From Populus alba (Eukaryota; Streptophyta; Magnoliopsida; Malpighiales; Salicaceae), in NCBI RefSeq assembly GCF_005239225.2, contig NC_133288.1:10360169-10424168 (forward strand): DNA of 64,000 bases. The letters run 5' to 3'. Shown in pieces: positions 12,251 to 24,905 of this stretch. The first letter of the stretch is position 1; the number at the start of each line of letters is the position of its first letter. A program made the position numbers and the translations under genes. Under the pieces are notes generated by a model. It was not told the origin of the DNA and ran no database searches. It worked only from the letters and a program-made list of their open reading frames with translations.

Positions 12251-15200
12251 TTACTAATATATTCAAGAGAAAAAGACTTTTGGCATTTTAAGCAAAACAA
12301 CAAGGTTCAAAGTACATGGGCTATAAATATTCCCTAAATCTTCCAAGTAAAAGAATGCACAATCTTTATTCTTTTATCATACATTCTTGAAGTATTTATT
12401 ACACAAAAGCTAAGAGCAAGTATTCATGTTCTTAGAGTTTAATGCTCTGCTCTTCATTTATTATAACCCCTTACTATAAAGTCACCAACTTAATCATGTG
12501 AGGGTCTTTAAATCCTACAAAAATACACTGTTTTGCGGGTACTGAAACTTTAACCACTAATCATATGCTTTTATTGTCCATATAAATGGAACATTGATGT
12601 GAACATGTGATCATCCACTTTCCAAATACTTAAATATTATTCCTAAGTGTATTGAATCATGGGATATCATCACATACACATGCGAATCCCACATCTGGAT
12701 TTTGATTAGCCATATAAAAGTATGATATTTTCCTTAATGAAGACTATTAATTTAGAATATGCTTTAGGCATTTTTTTAGGTTGGTCTGACCTGATGTTAG
12801 GTTTGAATGGTACATATTATGGACAAGAAAAAAGTGCGAAGAAAGCATTCTTTGAAGAAAAAAAAAAAGAGTAGAGCTAGATTGCTCATGTTCACGGTGT
12901 CACCCTCGCTTTTGCTTTTGCATGCTACAAATCATGTGAACATTTTTAGGGTACTATTTTAGGAAGGAAGAGGGATGGAGCCAGGGACCAATCAGCTCCA
13001 CATGTGTATCATAGAAATCCATAAAAAAATTAAACACTACCATATCTCAATGGCTATGCGGAGGTCACATCATCTCTTTTACATGTTGACTACACCACGA
13101 AACACATCATCTCTTTCATTCTTATTCCTTAAAAGAAAAAGAAGAAGATGAAGATGAAGATGAAGAAGAAGAAGAAACATTTGGCTCTGCCAAAATCAAT
13201 TTCTTTGCTATGGTAAAATATAATACCATCTTGGTTTTAACTTTTTGAGCCTGAATTGATGTAGATTTGTTTTTCTTATTTTAGTGTATTTGTAATAGCA
13301 ATTTGTAAAAGACAACCTAATAGTTTAATACCTCTTTTTTGTTTTTTTTTAATAAATAGACTATTATGTGTTTGAATTATAAATCCCTTTATCATTTTTA
13401 TTACTAAAACCCCACTTTTATGACCATTAAATCGACCTAAAAGATCATTAAAATAAACATTTCAATCTTTTAAAGAAGATTTTAATATAAAAAAAAAATT
13501 AAAAAACTTAAAAATTTGAGTTTTAGTTTTTTTATTTGAAATTCTTAAATCTTTAAAGGTTGAAACCCAATGATAATAAGGTTTAAAATTGGTATAAATT
13601 AACTTGCATCTATAAACCTTTCGTTTCGTGAAACTATCATCGCCAATATTAGCTATATGTAATATAAAGGTCCCTAATCATAGTTAATATATTAAAATAT
13701 TAAAAACAAATAGGTGGGGTGTCAATCCAAAAAAAAATAATGCTTAAAAAAAATGGTAAAGGGGGTGTCAATTCAAATAAAAAAATAATAAGAAATCTCC
13801 ATCCAAATTATCAACAATTCAAGAGCTGTTTATACAGATTTATTTATTTTTCTTAATTAAAAGAGGTAGCAAGTTTTTAGCTACACAATAAGAATGGCCC
13901 AATTTTATTATAATTAAAAAAATCCTAAAATAAATTTAAAACATTAGTGTGTTGAATTTGACGCAACAATTTTTTTCTACCAGCATTGTTATAGAATATT
14001 GTATTTATGTAATTATGATTAATATTTTATACTAAGTTGAGAAACAAAGAATGCATACCAATCAATTTAATTTTTATTAATGAAATAAAATATAGTTTTT
14101 TTTTAAATTTATATTTGATTTAAAGTATGAAAATCAACAAAGCAAGCAAAATGGATATTTGAACTTTGAGAGATTCAAATTTAATGAAGTGAGAAGAAAA
14201 AAAGGGGGGGGGGGAGAGAATTTCTTAAGAACTAAATTTAATGAAGTAAAAAATAAAAAATAAAAAAAGGTATTAATCAAGAGACCCAATAGTGGAGCCA
14301 AGACCACGTGCGGATCCAACTAATGGTTGACAAGACAGCTGGTTGGGTTGCCTGGCCAATCCCCATTCCATTTTAATGGCATAAACAATTATGTAAAATC
14401 TTTGCAAAGAAGAAGCATTGGCGCCATCGTATGTCTTCCATCGATACCAGAGGACCACGTGGAGGCTCCATTATTCCAATGTTTTTTTATTATTATTATT
14501 AATGTGGGTATCTGGATCAGCTTGTGAGTAACTCGACTAATCTCATAGGCTTGAAGTTAACGATCATGTAAGTTTCTAGTAGCCCTGAAGTTTGCGGGAC
14601 TCAAATTGGTGACCTCTAGAAAACAAATCTAAGATCTGAGTAATTAAGTTACACTCGTCAGGGTTATTCCAATAGATTTTATTTGATTATTTGTTGCTAA
14701 ATGAATCCTTGATAAAAGTAAGAAAGAAGATTAGTTTAATCATATGGGAGGAGATTTGGAAAAGAAATGGAAATTACTTATATGACACAAACCATAAACT
14801 TAAGCAACTATGTGATACTTGGCTACAATGGTCTAAAGTACTTACTTTCTCCTTTTCTATTCTCTTTATATATATATATATGCTAACAAAAAAATATTTT
14901 TTAAATGCAACCATAATGTTTTAGATTATAGTGCTTGTAGCATTGCTTCTGCGCGCGCGCGCGCGCACACACACACAGATATATATATATATATCAATCT
15001 ACCAATTTACTAATTTAACGATGCTTTTCATATTGAAATTCAAATAATATTTTAGATGATTAACTTTATTGATAAGTAATTTTGTTCTTCATGTTATCAT
15101 TGATAATTCATGTGTTAAGAGCGATTATAAAAAAAAAACTAATTTCTTATAAATTTATTCAATTTGAATTTGAATGATTTATTTAAGATCAATTTTAAGT

Positions 15201-16290
15201 GAAAATAAATTTAGTTTTCATATATGCACCTATAATTTAATATAAAGTCAATTATACATATATAATGTGAATCTCATGAATATATTGATTTAGAAACCCA
15301 CAATCATGGTTCAATACAATCCTGGAAAGTCAAAATTAAGTTTGATAGAAAATGTAACACATAGATTATCTAAATCAAAGCATTAATATTATTGGAATAA
15401 AACCTCACCCAATGATTGACAAATAGTGAACGAGAAGTATAAGAAAAATATCATAAAAATAGTTGTTCTTCAATAAGTCAAAATCAGATCTTTAGAGAAC
15501 TAAAAAATATGAGTATCCTCACATACACACAAAAAATATGTGATAGAAAATCAATAATTATCAAAACTAAAATAAGTTTTTATAATAGTGTATTTATACT
15601 CCACAAATAATACTAATGGACCCAAATGTTATGGGATGACTTGGACACAATTACAATTAAACTTAGAATAAATTAAATAATTCCAGAATCTAAGTAGAAA
15701 TAATAAAAATAATAAGTTTGGTATGTAAAACCAAAGTTGTGGCGCATAATGTAACAAAATAACCTAAAATGATATAATTCCCTAACTTAAATACATGTAT
15801 GGTCAAATTTAATGTCCTAGTCTGTCTGGGATCATATTTATGCCCCCTTGAGATCCCAAATAAAATAGGAGAATCAAATCTAAATGTTTAATTTTTTTTT
15901 TGCTAGGATAATTTAATTGTGCCTTTAAATAATTATCTCCAAATAAGAAAAAGGTGTAGCTGATCATATATTCTCCTTGTAAGACTAGGAAACTTTCTCT
16001 CTTATTGCTAAAATATCCTTGATTTTTTTAGAAAAATTATTGCCACCAACTAGTATCCTTGTAGAGTATGGAAAGTAGCCCATCATGGCTGCCCAATTAG
16101 CCTCTAGCCTTAAGCCCATCGTATGGATGAATTGAGCCCTTCCTGCACTTGAATTAAATTAATTATGGGATGCCTTATAGGTCTTGTAGCCTTTTTAAAG
16201 TTTGCATTAACTCAAATATATTGAACAAACATATTTAGTGTCCCTTTTAGTTTCTTGGCCATTAACCTTGTGATTAGTCTAATTGGCATC
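12251..16290. other. Intergenic region, no supported gene
   Basis: AT-rich DNA. It has a purine tract of AAG/ATG triplets at 13135-13178, a G run at 14205-14214 and a compound microsatellite at 14951-14994 (separate entry). Positions 14270-14480 are more balanced in composition and open in two frames, but neither frame has a recognisable domain. Positions 15700-16290 lead into the gypsy remnant and may include its decayed 3' end or LTR. Confidence 0.45.
14951..14994. repeat. Compound microsatellite (GC)n-(AC)n-(AT)n
   Basis: Uninterrupted alternating purine-pyrimidine DNA: GC at 14951-14966, AC to about 14978, then AT to 14994, with a single GAT junction. The GC and AC parts are the classic Z-DNA-prone dinucleotides. 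Confidence 0.95.
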
Positions 16291-16291
16291 T

Positions 16292-19200
16292 CTAGTGGAT
16301 CCTTATGTTGGTAGGCTGGTCTGTATCATCCTCTCTCTCTCTCCCTCTCTCCTTAAAAGGATTTAGCCTCAAATCTTCATCTACGTCAAACAAAGTGAGA
16401 TAAAAAAAAACATTAAAAGTAATACTGACACCATGCTCACTTTGTAGATCCACTTTGTAGGTATTGTTATTGATCATTTCAAGGATTTGGAATGACCTTT
16501 CTCCTTGCAGCTGCAATTTTGATTTTTGATGGGTTAAAAACCTCTCATTGAGTATATGCACCCAAACCCAATTATCTGGTTGGAAAACAATCCGTTTACA
16601 TCTCTTATTTGCCTTAGATGTATATTGGTCATTCTTCTTTTTGATATGTTTCCTTACACTTTAATGGAATGCCTTTAACATTTGTGTTTTTCTATTACCA
16701 TCAAAACTAGCTCTTTCATCAATACATAAATGAATGAAATCTAATGGATTCAATGGATTAAAGCTATAAACTCTCAAATGGTGAAAAATCATTAGTAAAA
16801 TACACACTATGACTACAAACAAACTTCATGAATGACAAATAATCCTCCCAACTTTTAAGGTTATCTTAAATGATAATATGTAAAAATATAGTTAAGGTCT
16901 TATTTGCTACTTTTATTTGTCCATTTGTTTATGGATGACATGTAATTGAAAAAAATAAATTAGTTCCCAACTTTCTATATAAAAACTTCCAAAAATAACT
17001 AAGAAACTTAACATTATAATCTGAAAACTATGCTCCTATAAACCCTATGAAGTTGTACTATCTTTTTAAAAAGCAAGTTTATTATATTAGTTGCACCATC
17101 AATTTTATGACATGCTATAAAATTCATCATATTTGAAAACCTATCAACAACTGCAATATAGAATCTCTATCCTTTTTTGGCCTGGGTAAATCTAAAACAA
17201 AGTCCATTGAAATATCTATCAAGGGCTCCTTAAGTTTAGGCAAAAGAGTATACAAACCATATAGTTGGACCTTAGACATAACTTCTCTACACGTAATGCA
17301 TTTATCACATATGCGTTACATATCCTTTTTCATCTTAAGCCAAAAAAAATTCTCCTCAACACATCCAAAATTGAATTCTCACATGCATGATAAACATTAT
17401 CAAAGTTGCTATCATTCATATACAATTCCTTTATATACTCAAATCCTAACATCTTAGTATTCAAAGTAGATTAAAGAGCATACATTCGTGATAACGTGTC
17501 CACCACAATGTTTTCTTACCTTGCTTGTATTTGATCATGTATGGAAAGGTTTCAATGAAATCCACCCATTTGGCTTGTCGTCGATTCGGTTTACCTTGCC
17601 CTTTTAAACGCTTTAATGATCCATGACCTGAATGAATCACGAATTCATTTAGCTATAGGTAATTTTACCACGTCTCTAAAGTCCTCACCAACACATATAG
17701 CTTTTTATCATATATTAGGTAGTTCAAGGTTGTGTCGTTAAGCCTTTTACTAAAGTAGACAATAAGCCTTTTATCCTATATTAAAACAGCTCCAATACCT
17801 ATTTATGATGAATCATATTTAACCTCAAAAGCTTTAGGTAGATTTAGGTAAAGATAAAACATGCATAGAACATAATTTTTCTTTCAACAAATTAAATGTA
17901 TTATCATGTTCAGTTTCCCATTTAAACCCAATAGACTTTTTATAATTTTAGTTAAAGGTATAGTTAGCGTATAAAGATTCTTAATAAAATGCCTATAAAA
18001 ACTAGTTAGTCATGAAAGCTTCTTACCTTAGTAAATAATTTAGGTATGGTCCATTCTTGGATATCTTAACCTTCTTCTCATCCATTTTAATACCTTGTGC
18101 ACTTACAATATAAATGAGAAAGATAGTCTTTTCCATGCAAAAGATACACTTCTTAAGATTAACATATATTTGTTCTTTACACAACATATTAAGTACATTA
18201 CGTAAATGTTCAAAATCCTTATTCAAGTTCTTATTACAAATCAATATATCATCAAATAAACAACTATAAATTGACCAACAAATGCACGTAACACATGAAT
18301 CATCAATCTCATAAACATACTAGGTGCATCTATAATTTCAAAAGGCATGCCTAACCATTTATACAATACATACTTAGTTTTAAATGCAAATTTTTCATTC
18401 ATCGCCTTCTTTCATGCTAATTTGATGATATCCACTTTTCAAATCAATTTTTAAAATACACAAAATCTATGCAACTCATCTAACATATTATCACGCCTAA
18501 GGACAAGATGTCTATATTTTATAGTTATGTTATTGATGGCACAACAATCAACATTTATCCCTAAATTTCCATCCTTTTTAGGCATAAGTAAGATCAAAAT
18601 AGCACATGGACTCATGCTTTTGCATTTGTGCCCCTTTTGACATCAACTCTTCCATTTTCTTTTGAAGTTCCTTTGTCTCGTCATGATTACTTTAGTAGGA
18701 TGATTGATTTGGAATTGCAGCTCCAGGTACAATGTCTATTTAATGTTCAATTCTCCTTATTAGTGGTAAACCACTTGGAATCTTTTTAATAAATACATTA
18801 TTAAATTCATACAATAAAGAAACAGTCACACTATAATCATAAAAATCAAGGTCATTAGCATTAAAATAAGCTTTTTTATACACAAGTATAATCATCAGCT
18901 TGTTATCATAAAAACCAGATTTAATCTCACAATCTCTTACATAAAAATTAGGTTGTTTTTTAATTTTTCCATATTGTTCTCATTTCACACATGTACTTTC
19001 TTCTCTTCTTTTATTTTACCTCTACTCTTGGCCAAATTAAATTTTAATTCATTGATGGCCAAATCTGACTTTCTTATCTTAACATGTTCCTTGCTTGAAT
19101 TTCCTCTCCCCACAACCTAACTTTTACTTTTAAATTTAATCTAATCACCATACATTTGTTTGGAAGATAATGGTATAAAAATGATGTTTTTACCATCTTT

Positions 19201-19350
19201 CACAATAGTATACATATTCCTAAACCTGTCATGCATTGCTTTCTTGTCGAATTGCCAAGAATAACCTAATAATAAATTACTCGCATGCATAGAAACCATA
19301 TCACACAATACCTCATCAGAATATCTCCCAATTAAAAATGAAATCAAAAC
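16292..19350 (-). pseudogene. Decayed Ty3/gypsy retrotransposon pol (protease to integrase tail)
   Basis: Reading on the minus strand from high to low coordinates, gypsy pol domains appear in order. The protease-like block at 19347-19141 has RYSDEVLCDMVSMHASNLLL followed by QFDKKAMHDRF. A linker and the start of RT follow at about 18960-18600 (EFNNVF, IPSGLPLIRRIEH, DETKELQ). The RT-RNase H part at 18244-18023 has FEHLRNVLNMLCKEQIYVNL and YIVSAQGIK. RNase H and integrase across 17.9-16.6 kb are badly broken. The integrase C-terminal tail at 16561-16292 has KLQLQGERSFQILEMINNNT and FDVDEDLRLNPF. Stops and frameshifts are frequent and no domain is complete. Gag and both LTRs were not identified. 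The protease-before-integrase-tail order is that of Ty3/gypsy; the lineage was not determined. Confidence 0.85.
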
Positions 19351-19749
19351 CTACTTAGTCATTTTAACTTTGTTGTCATGACGTGCATGATGTTGAATAG
19401 TGGAGCTGCCTCTTAGAATGAAGGGGTTTAGATTTCATTATAAAGTCATGATTTGAGGGAGTCGCCACCTAATATTATGGTTACTAAGAAGCTTATGGTC
19501 TGCAAGAGTATGGTAAGGGGACTAGTTGTGAAAGGAAAAGATACATCACCCATAGTGCACTTTACCTAAGGTAAACTAAATTATTGATTGATTGTTATTC
19601 TAAGAGATCACATTCTCTAATACCAATTAACACAGTGTATAATAAAGAATGATATAATTAGACTTTTTGAAGCCCTAAGATTACAACCTTTAATTCTAGA
19701 GAAAACTCTAAATATATTATAAAAATTTAGTAATCTAAATAATCAATCT

Positions 19750-19751
<2 letters not shown>

Positions 19752-19806
<55 letters not shown>
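19752..19806. repeat. (TA)n microsatellite, ~54 bp
   Basis: Pure alternating TA dinucleotides. The minus-strand frame that runs through it encodes an Ile/Tyr repeat and is an artefact. Confidence 0.95.
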
Positions 19807-19812
<6 letters not shown>

Positions 19813-21307
19813 CAAGATGGATTAAATAAAATCCAAACTGACTTAGGTATAAAAATGTAAACCAAATAAAATTATAAAAGTTAACTAAGATAGGAATCTT
19901 AAAACAACTAGAAAAATAAAGAAAAATCTTAAACAATAACTTTTGAACCGGATTTAGGAATGCGACCAAACTCAAATGACCCTGTCTTGTTATTTCCATA
20001 AGGAACATGATCTTTAGAACATGTTTGGGTAGCTTTCAACCTAATCCAACTATTTTATCAAACGTTATGGCTATTGTTGTCAAAAAGGTCATTTAACATG
20101 TCTAGACTTCTTATTGGACTTGACTTGTCATTATGCATCTCATGTTAGCCTTTATCATAATGACATCATTGATTTTACTAATTTAATTTCTTGTTTTTGT
20201 ATTTATGATTAGTCCAAGGAAAACTTTAGGTATCAACCACAACACTAGTGATAATTATTTAAGGTGCTTATCAATTTTTTATTATTTAGTTTCTTCACAT
20301 GTTTCACTTTTTATTATAATCTACATATAATTAGAGTTTTATTTAATGCAAAAAAAAAAAGTATGTATTGTAATATAACCTTCTTTATTTTGTGTAAATA
20401 GGTGATGGGGAACTCAATGTCTCAACTTCTTTTGATTTGACAATTTAGATTTTTATGGCACAAGGATGAGCTGATAAAAAAGAAAAATTGTTATACATCA
20501 TCAATTTGGACAAAGTCCTAGACAAAAACAAAAGTTATGAAAGTGAACATTTCAGATAATTATCAGGTAAAGCATTGTTTGTTCCATATTATGGACTATA
20601 TTGGTGGTTTTTTTACCATGTGGTTTGAACTAATTGGTAACTTCTATTGCAAAGGACATCTTGATGAAGTGATTAGGATGATAAAGGTAAAATAGAAGGA
20701 AAAAAATTGTTACTTAGTTTTTTGATAATTAGAAATCCTAACTAATCTTTTGGATGTTCTGGGTAAAGGGTTGGTTATGATAAAAGACAGATGAAAATTA
20801 TCAAAAAAATATTATATATAAGGTAAGTTGTTTCACAATTGTTTTTAATGATAAAACATACCTCTCATGTTTATATATTAAGAGTTTGTCTAAACTAGCA
20901 TATGTGCATTTGTGGTAAAGGTCTACTAAAAACCTAAAGCAATAATTTTGTATCTAAGTAAGGCAACATAATCTAATCCTCACTTTTTTAAATACAGATG
21001 TTGATTTGGTCTTGGCCCATTTTATTTTGTTAAGTTTGAAATGGTCCCAAAAACCACAATTCGTACTTGATTGGGGTTGACTCAACTTCAGTCTACTCAC
21101 AATAATAGGAAGAACCATATTGCAAGATCCAAATATTCATACATTGAAAAAAAAAAAACAATGACCAAGTAATATTTACACAAAGATATTAGAAAAAAAC
21201 TATTTATATGATTTATATTTTTTTTACTAGGAAAAAAAGAAACAAAAACAATCAAAGACATGATTTCGAGGAATAAAACCCTTATAAAGATATTAGTGCT
21301 CATCGAT

Positions 21308-21600
21308 TGATTCTTTTGTTACAAAAAAGAAAAAACCTTTTGTTGCAACTTGAAAAATAAATCATTGGCAATTTCATACATTTATGGTTCACACGATTAC
21401 CACACAACGTTGTGAATCCCAATATTTCAAATATTTCATCACAATCTTAAGGTGGATTCTTTTGTTAAAAAAAAATGAGAAAAATTTTTTATTGTAACTT
21501 AAAAAATAAATCATCAGCGTCTTTATGCCTTTGGGATTCACATGGTTGCCATATAACAATGTGAACCCCAACATTTCAAATATTTCATCACAATATGCAT
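21308..21600. repeat. 146-bp tandem duplication
   Basis: attcttttgtta at 21310 and 21456 begins two adjacent copies. Each contains a ttg(c/t)aactt block, aaaataaatcat, ggttcacacgattaccacac or its variant, and ends tttcaaatatttcatcacaat. The copies differ by numerous substitutions. Confidence 0.75.
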
Positions 21601-22745
21601 AACAATCAATAATACATGATAATTGCTCAAAATAAACAATAAAATATGTTAGAAGCTTGAAAACAACCTTTGTAAGTTGCTAAGATCAGGGGCATCACTA
21701 GTGCCTAGCTATGGGGTTTACACGTTGCCACCACCTCTGACCTGTGGAACTAGGCATTGCCATTGTTGGGGCACGTTTTGTTGCATATCAAGAGCGCCTT
21801 CTTCCCCTAGTCCTTTTTATATTGATGATGAGATGTATTGTCATATGAGGATGAAGATCAAGGCAGTGGAAGTTTTGGTCTAAGAAGTCTAAAGCTCAAC
21901 TTTTTAGCCACCTGAGGTGGCTGGAGCTGAACAAAAAACGTTGCGTTGTCTTATTCTTTTTTAAATAAAAAATTAATACAAATTACATGTTATTTGCGTA
22001 GTTTATAAAGAAAGAAGGGCTAAGCATCCAAACTTGAGCTACCATGTCCACGCTCTTAGACTTATTTTAAAGGCTCCAGCACTAAGCAAGTTTTTTTTGT
22101 TTCTTTTTTAATGAACTTCAATTTTTATTATCATATAATTAAATAAAAAGTATTTTAAAATATTATTACACCTGGTTAAGTTTATAATCTAAATCACAAG
22201 TTTGACAAGTTAATTAAAATTAACCTAAATATCTTTAAGATTTTATCATCTTAATATTAAAAAAAAATCATATTAAAATAATTCTTGCTCAAACATCTAA
22301 CACACCTTTGGATTGGATATTGTTATTATGCTTTTATCTCAACTTCACAACTTAATATTTGATTTGCAGTAAAATATATTTTTAGCATTTATTAATCTAT
22401 TGTGTTGAAAAAAATATACTATAATTGTTTTTCATTGTTTAATTTTTTTTGGTCTGCTAGAAAATCATGTTAACAATGCTTTAACTCTTTTTTTTTTTTT
22501 GCATAATTTTTTTTTAACCCATAGTGAAATGCTGGTCAGTTAACAAATTTAACAAATCAATACAAATCGCATCCAAGAGTTTGCATTAGCATACAGTTTA
22601 TGTTTGTGTTTCAGTTGCATGGTGCCCAACTCCACCACAAAAATAATAAAGGATGACGGTGAAAGTTGCAGATAAATTTTACAACCACGGGTATTCAAGC
22701 ATTGATAACATATCTGAATTGGCACTTTGTATCACCACACACAAC

Positions 22746-24247
22746 CTAAATACATCGTGGAAAGAAGGTTTGCCCCACATACCCGCCTGCCAAAGCCCTT
22801 CTCACATGAGATTCAAACATCTTAGGGTTATCCCTCAACACTGCAGCAGCATCATGATTAAGAGGATCCTCGCAATTTGGTTCCTGAATGGAAATTTAAT
22901 TGAAGGAAAAGGAATTAATATTAATAGGTCAAGGATACCAATTGCCTACAAAATCACGGAGATGTACTTGACAGTTGAACACACTATATAATACCGTGAA
23001 GAGATGATATAATCCGTAAATGATAGTGTTTATACTGAGGACAGGTTTCCAATCTTCTCGCAAGATATTGAGGCAGACATTTCCTTCTAGATCGATGTTT
23101 GGATGGTAGACCTGCGAGATGGACACAACGTATAGAGGCCATCTTAAGCAGATCAGTAAAATGTCAATTTTTTTAATCATGTATAGAACATTAAAACATC
23201 ATGAATTAATTTAGAAATGCAAGGTCTTCATGAAGTACCTTGGTCTTGCACTTAACTTTCGGTGCTTCGTGTGGATAGATTGGTGAAACTTGAAAAGAGA
23301 ACAAAAACATTCCACCTCTGCAAACACAAAAGAAAGCACGAAGTTGAAATAATCTTCCTAGAAAAGAAACAACGCAGTCTTTTTGGATTCATATAGCAAG
23401 AAACTCATGCGCCAAGGAAGATTTTTCATTAGTCCAAAAGAACCCATTCAAATATATCCTAGAGAAAGCTTCAGAGAAAGTTCATTACAAATAATATCCT
23501 TCATCTGGTCGGATAGAAACCTCAAAGTTCATAAGGTCGTCCTTGCCATTGGGGAACATCATGTTGCATGATGTAGGTAGGTTCAACTCAGAAATATCTG
23601 CAACATGTGATATAATACAGGAAAAGGGTAAGAAAGTCAACAAGATAACACCACATAAGAGCTGCTGTCAACTACCAAGATTATCTAGTTTATGTAATAG
23701 TAGTTATCATGTTAGACAAACCCACGAGCACCCTGTAAATCTCTTATGGAGTTTATTATGTCAAGTAAAAGGGTCTAATGGGAGGTGCAAGAAGATTGAA
23801 TGAAAGATCAATTTATATGCTATGTGTGCAGGCTTCTTTGAACCAGGGAGATACTTAAGACACTACAATAGACCTCTTTCTTAACCCAAGAAGAGCGATA
23901 AAAAAACCTTTCTGTGCAGGAGAAATCAGCTAACTGATCTGTTATAATCTTCCTCTCCTTGTACATCAAAGTTACAAAAATTTATCAAAAATTGTAAACT
24001 TACTTGGCTTGAGAAACATTTTTAAAACTAGCAAGCAAACATTACAACAAGATACATTTTCATCATCAACAGCTTAAACGAGAGAAATTAAAACAGAACA
24101 AAATAAAACAGTGGAATTACTAACTACAAGAGACAAACCCTTATGAAGACGCAATTCTCCAGCAGTTTGCTTCTTGATTGGTACACCACCATTAGCATTT
24201 TCAGCAAGTTCTCTCTGCTTTTCCTTCACTTTAAATAGCCGAATCAT
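22746..24247 (-). CDS. RCE1: RUB/NEDD8-conjugating enzyme E2 (RCE1/UBC12)
   Basis: Five coding exons: 24247-24139, 23597-23489, 23317-23239, 23111-22995 and 22883-22746, all with GT/AG borders and consistent phases. They give 183 residues, against 184 in Arabidopsis RCE1. The protein starts [11 protein letters not shown], the short N-terminal extension that in this family docks to the NEDD8 E1 (ECR1). The UBC fold follows, with [16 protein letters not shown], the HPN motif (102-104), the catalytic cysteine C112 in [16 protein letters not shown] and the C-terminal [10 protein letters not shown]112 is where RUB is thioester-linked before transfer to cullins in SCF-type ligases. All expected catalytic features are present, so the gene appears functional. 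A 5'UTR intron precedes the start (separate entry). Low-copy flanks on both sides show no linked partner gene. Confidence 0.96.
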
Positions 24248-24905
24248 AGCTCCTGACATAGAAAAAAAAAAAAACATTCCGCCAGAAAAAACCCTTAAGA
24301 TTATCACAAAGATCATGCGCATCAACAAGCTTTAAAAATCAACTTACCTTAACAACACAAATCACAATCACACACAAAACTATTAACCAATCAATCAAAA
24401 TAGAAAAAGATCCACTTAAATATTCTAAGGATTTGCTCTAACAACAAAAGGACCCCAAAAAAAAATAATCAAAGATCACATGAATCCTAGAGTCATTCAC
24501 TAATTCAACAATCAGATATTCTCAAGTTAAAAATGATACATTTTTTTCAAATAGATCGCAATCTTTTATATTCAAGTCTAGATTGAGGCAAAAGAAAATA
24601 AAGGGGTTTGCCAAATGATTGAAAAACACACAAAAAATCAACTTTAAAACTTACAATCACACAAAAAATCAAATAATAACAAAAACAAAATACCTACACA
24701 AAACCCAGAAATCAAAACGCCTAAGTAGAAAATCTAAAATGAGAGAAATTAAAGGAAGAGAGATATTATAAAGGTACCTTATCTATTCGAGGAAAATCCA
24801 CAAAGAGAAAAGGAAGAAAAGTTTTTGTGTGCTTTGACTGATTGATTGATTGATTTACAAGGGAGTGAGAGAAGAGAAAAGGCTTTTAATAAAATGAGGG
24901 GGAAG
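24248..24905 (-). promoter_or_regulatory. 5'UTR, leader intron and promoter of the RCE1-like gene
   Basis: Just upstream of the ATG is a pyrimidine tract ending in TATGTCAG, a good acceptor (exon from 24252). A matching donor, ATAAG|GTACC, lies at 24778/24777. This predicts a 525-nt intron (24253-24777) inside the 5' leader, five bases before the start codon. The upstream leader exon then runs from about 24905 to 24778. A minus-strand TATA-like motif (catatatagg, about 24931-24939) lies at the right distance. Leader introns in plants often raise expression; that effect is not shown here. Confidence 0.65.

Larger units (their letters stand above)
19351..22700. other. Intergenic region with repeat fragments
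   Basis: Positions 19430-19600 (gggagtcgccacctaatatt, then a segment with ggtaaggggacta) look like a leader fragment of another LTR retrotransposon and abut the gypsy remnant. A (TA)n tract lies at 19752-19806. A 146-bp tandem duplication lies at about 21310-21600. Positions 20400-20760 can be read as short helical-repeat-like fragments, but with stops and no clear match. The frame at 21677-21883 has no recognisable domain. A dispersed repeat fragment lies at 22165-22290. Confidence 0.45.

Noticed and set aside
20440..20710. Fragments suggesting a helical-repeat (PPR-like) protein
   Set aside because: Short, broken by stops, and no repeat register; too weak to call.
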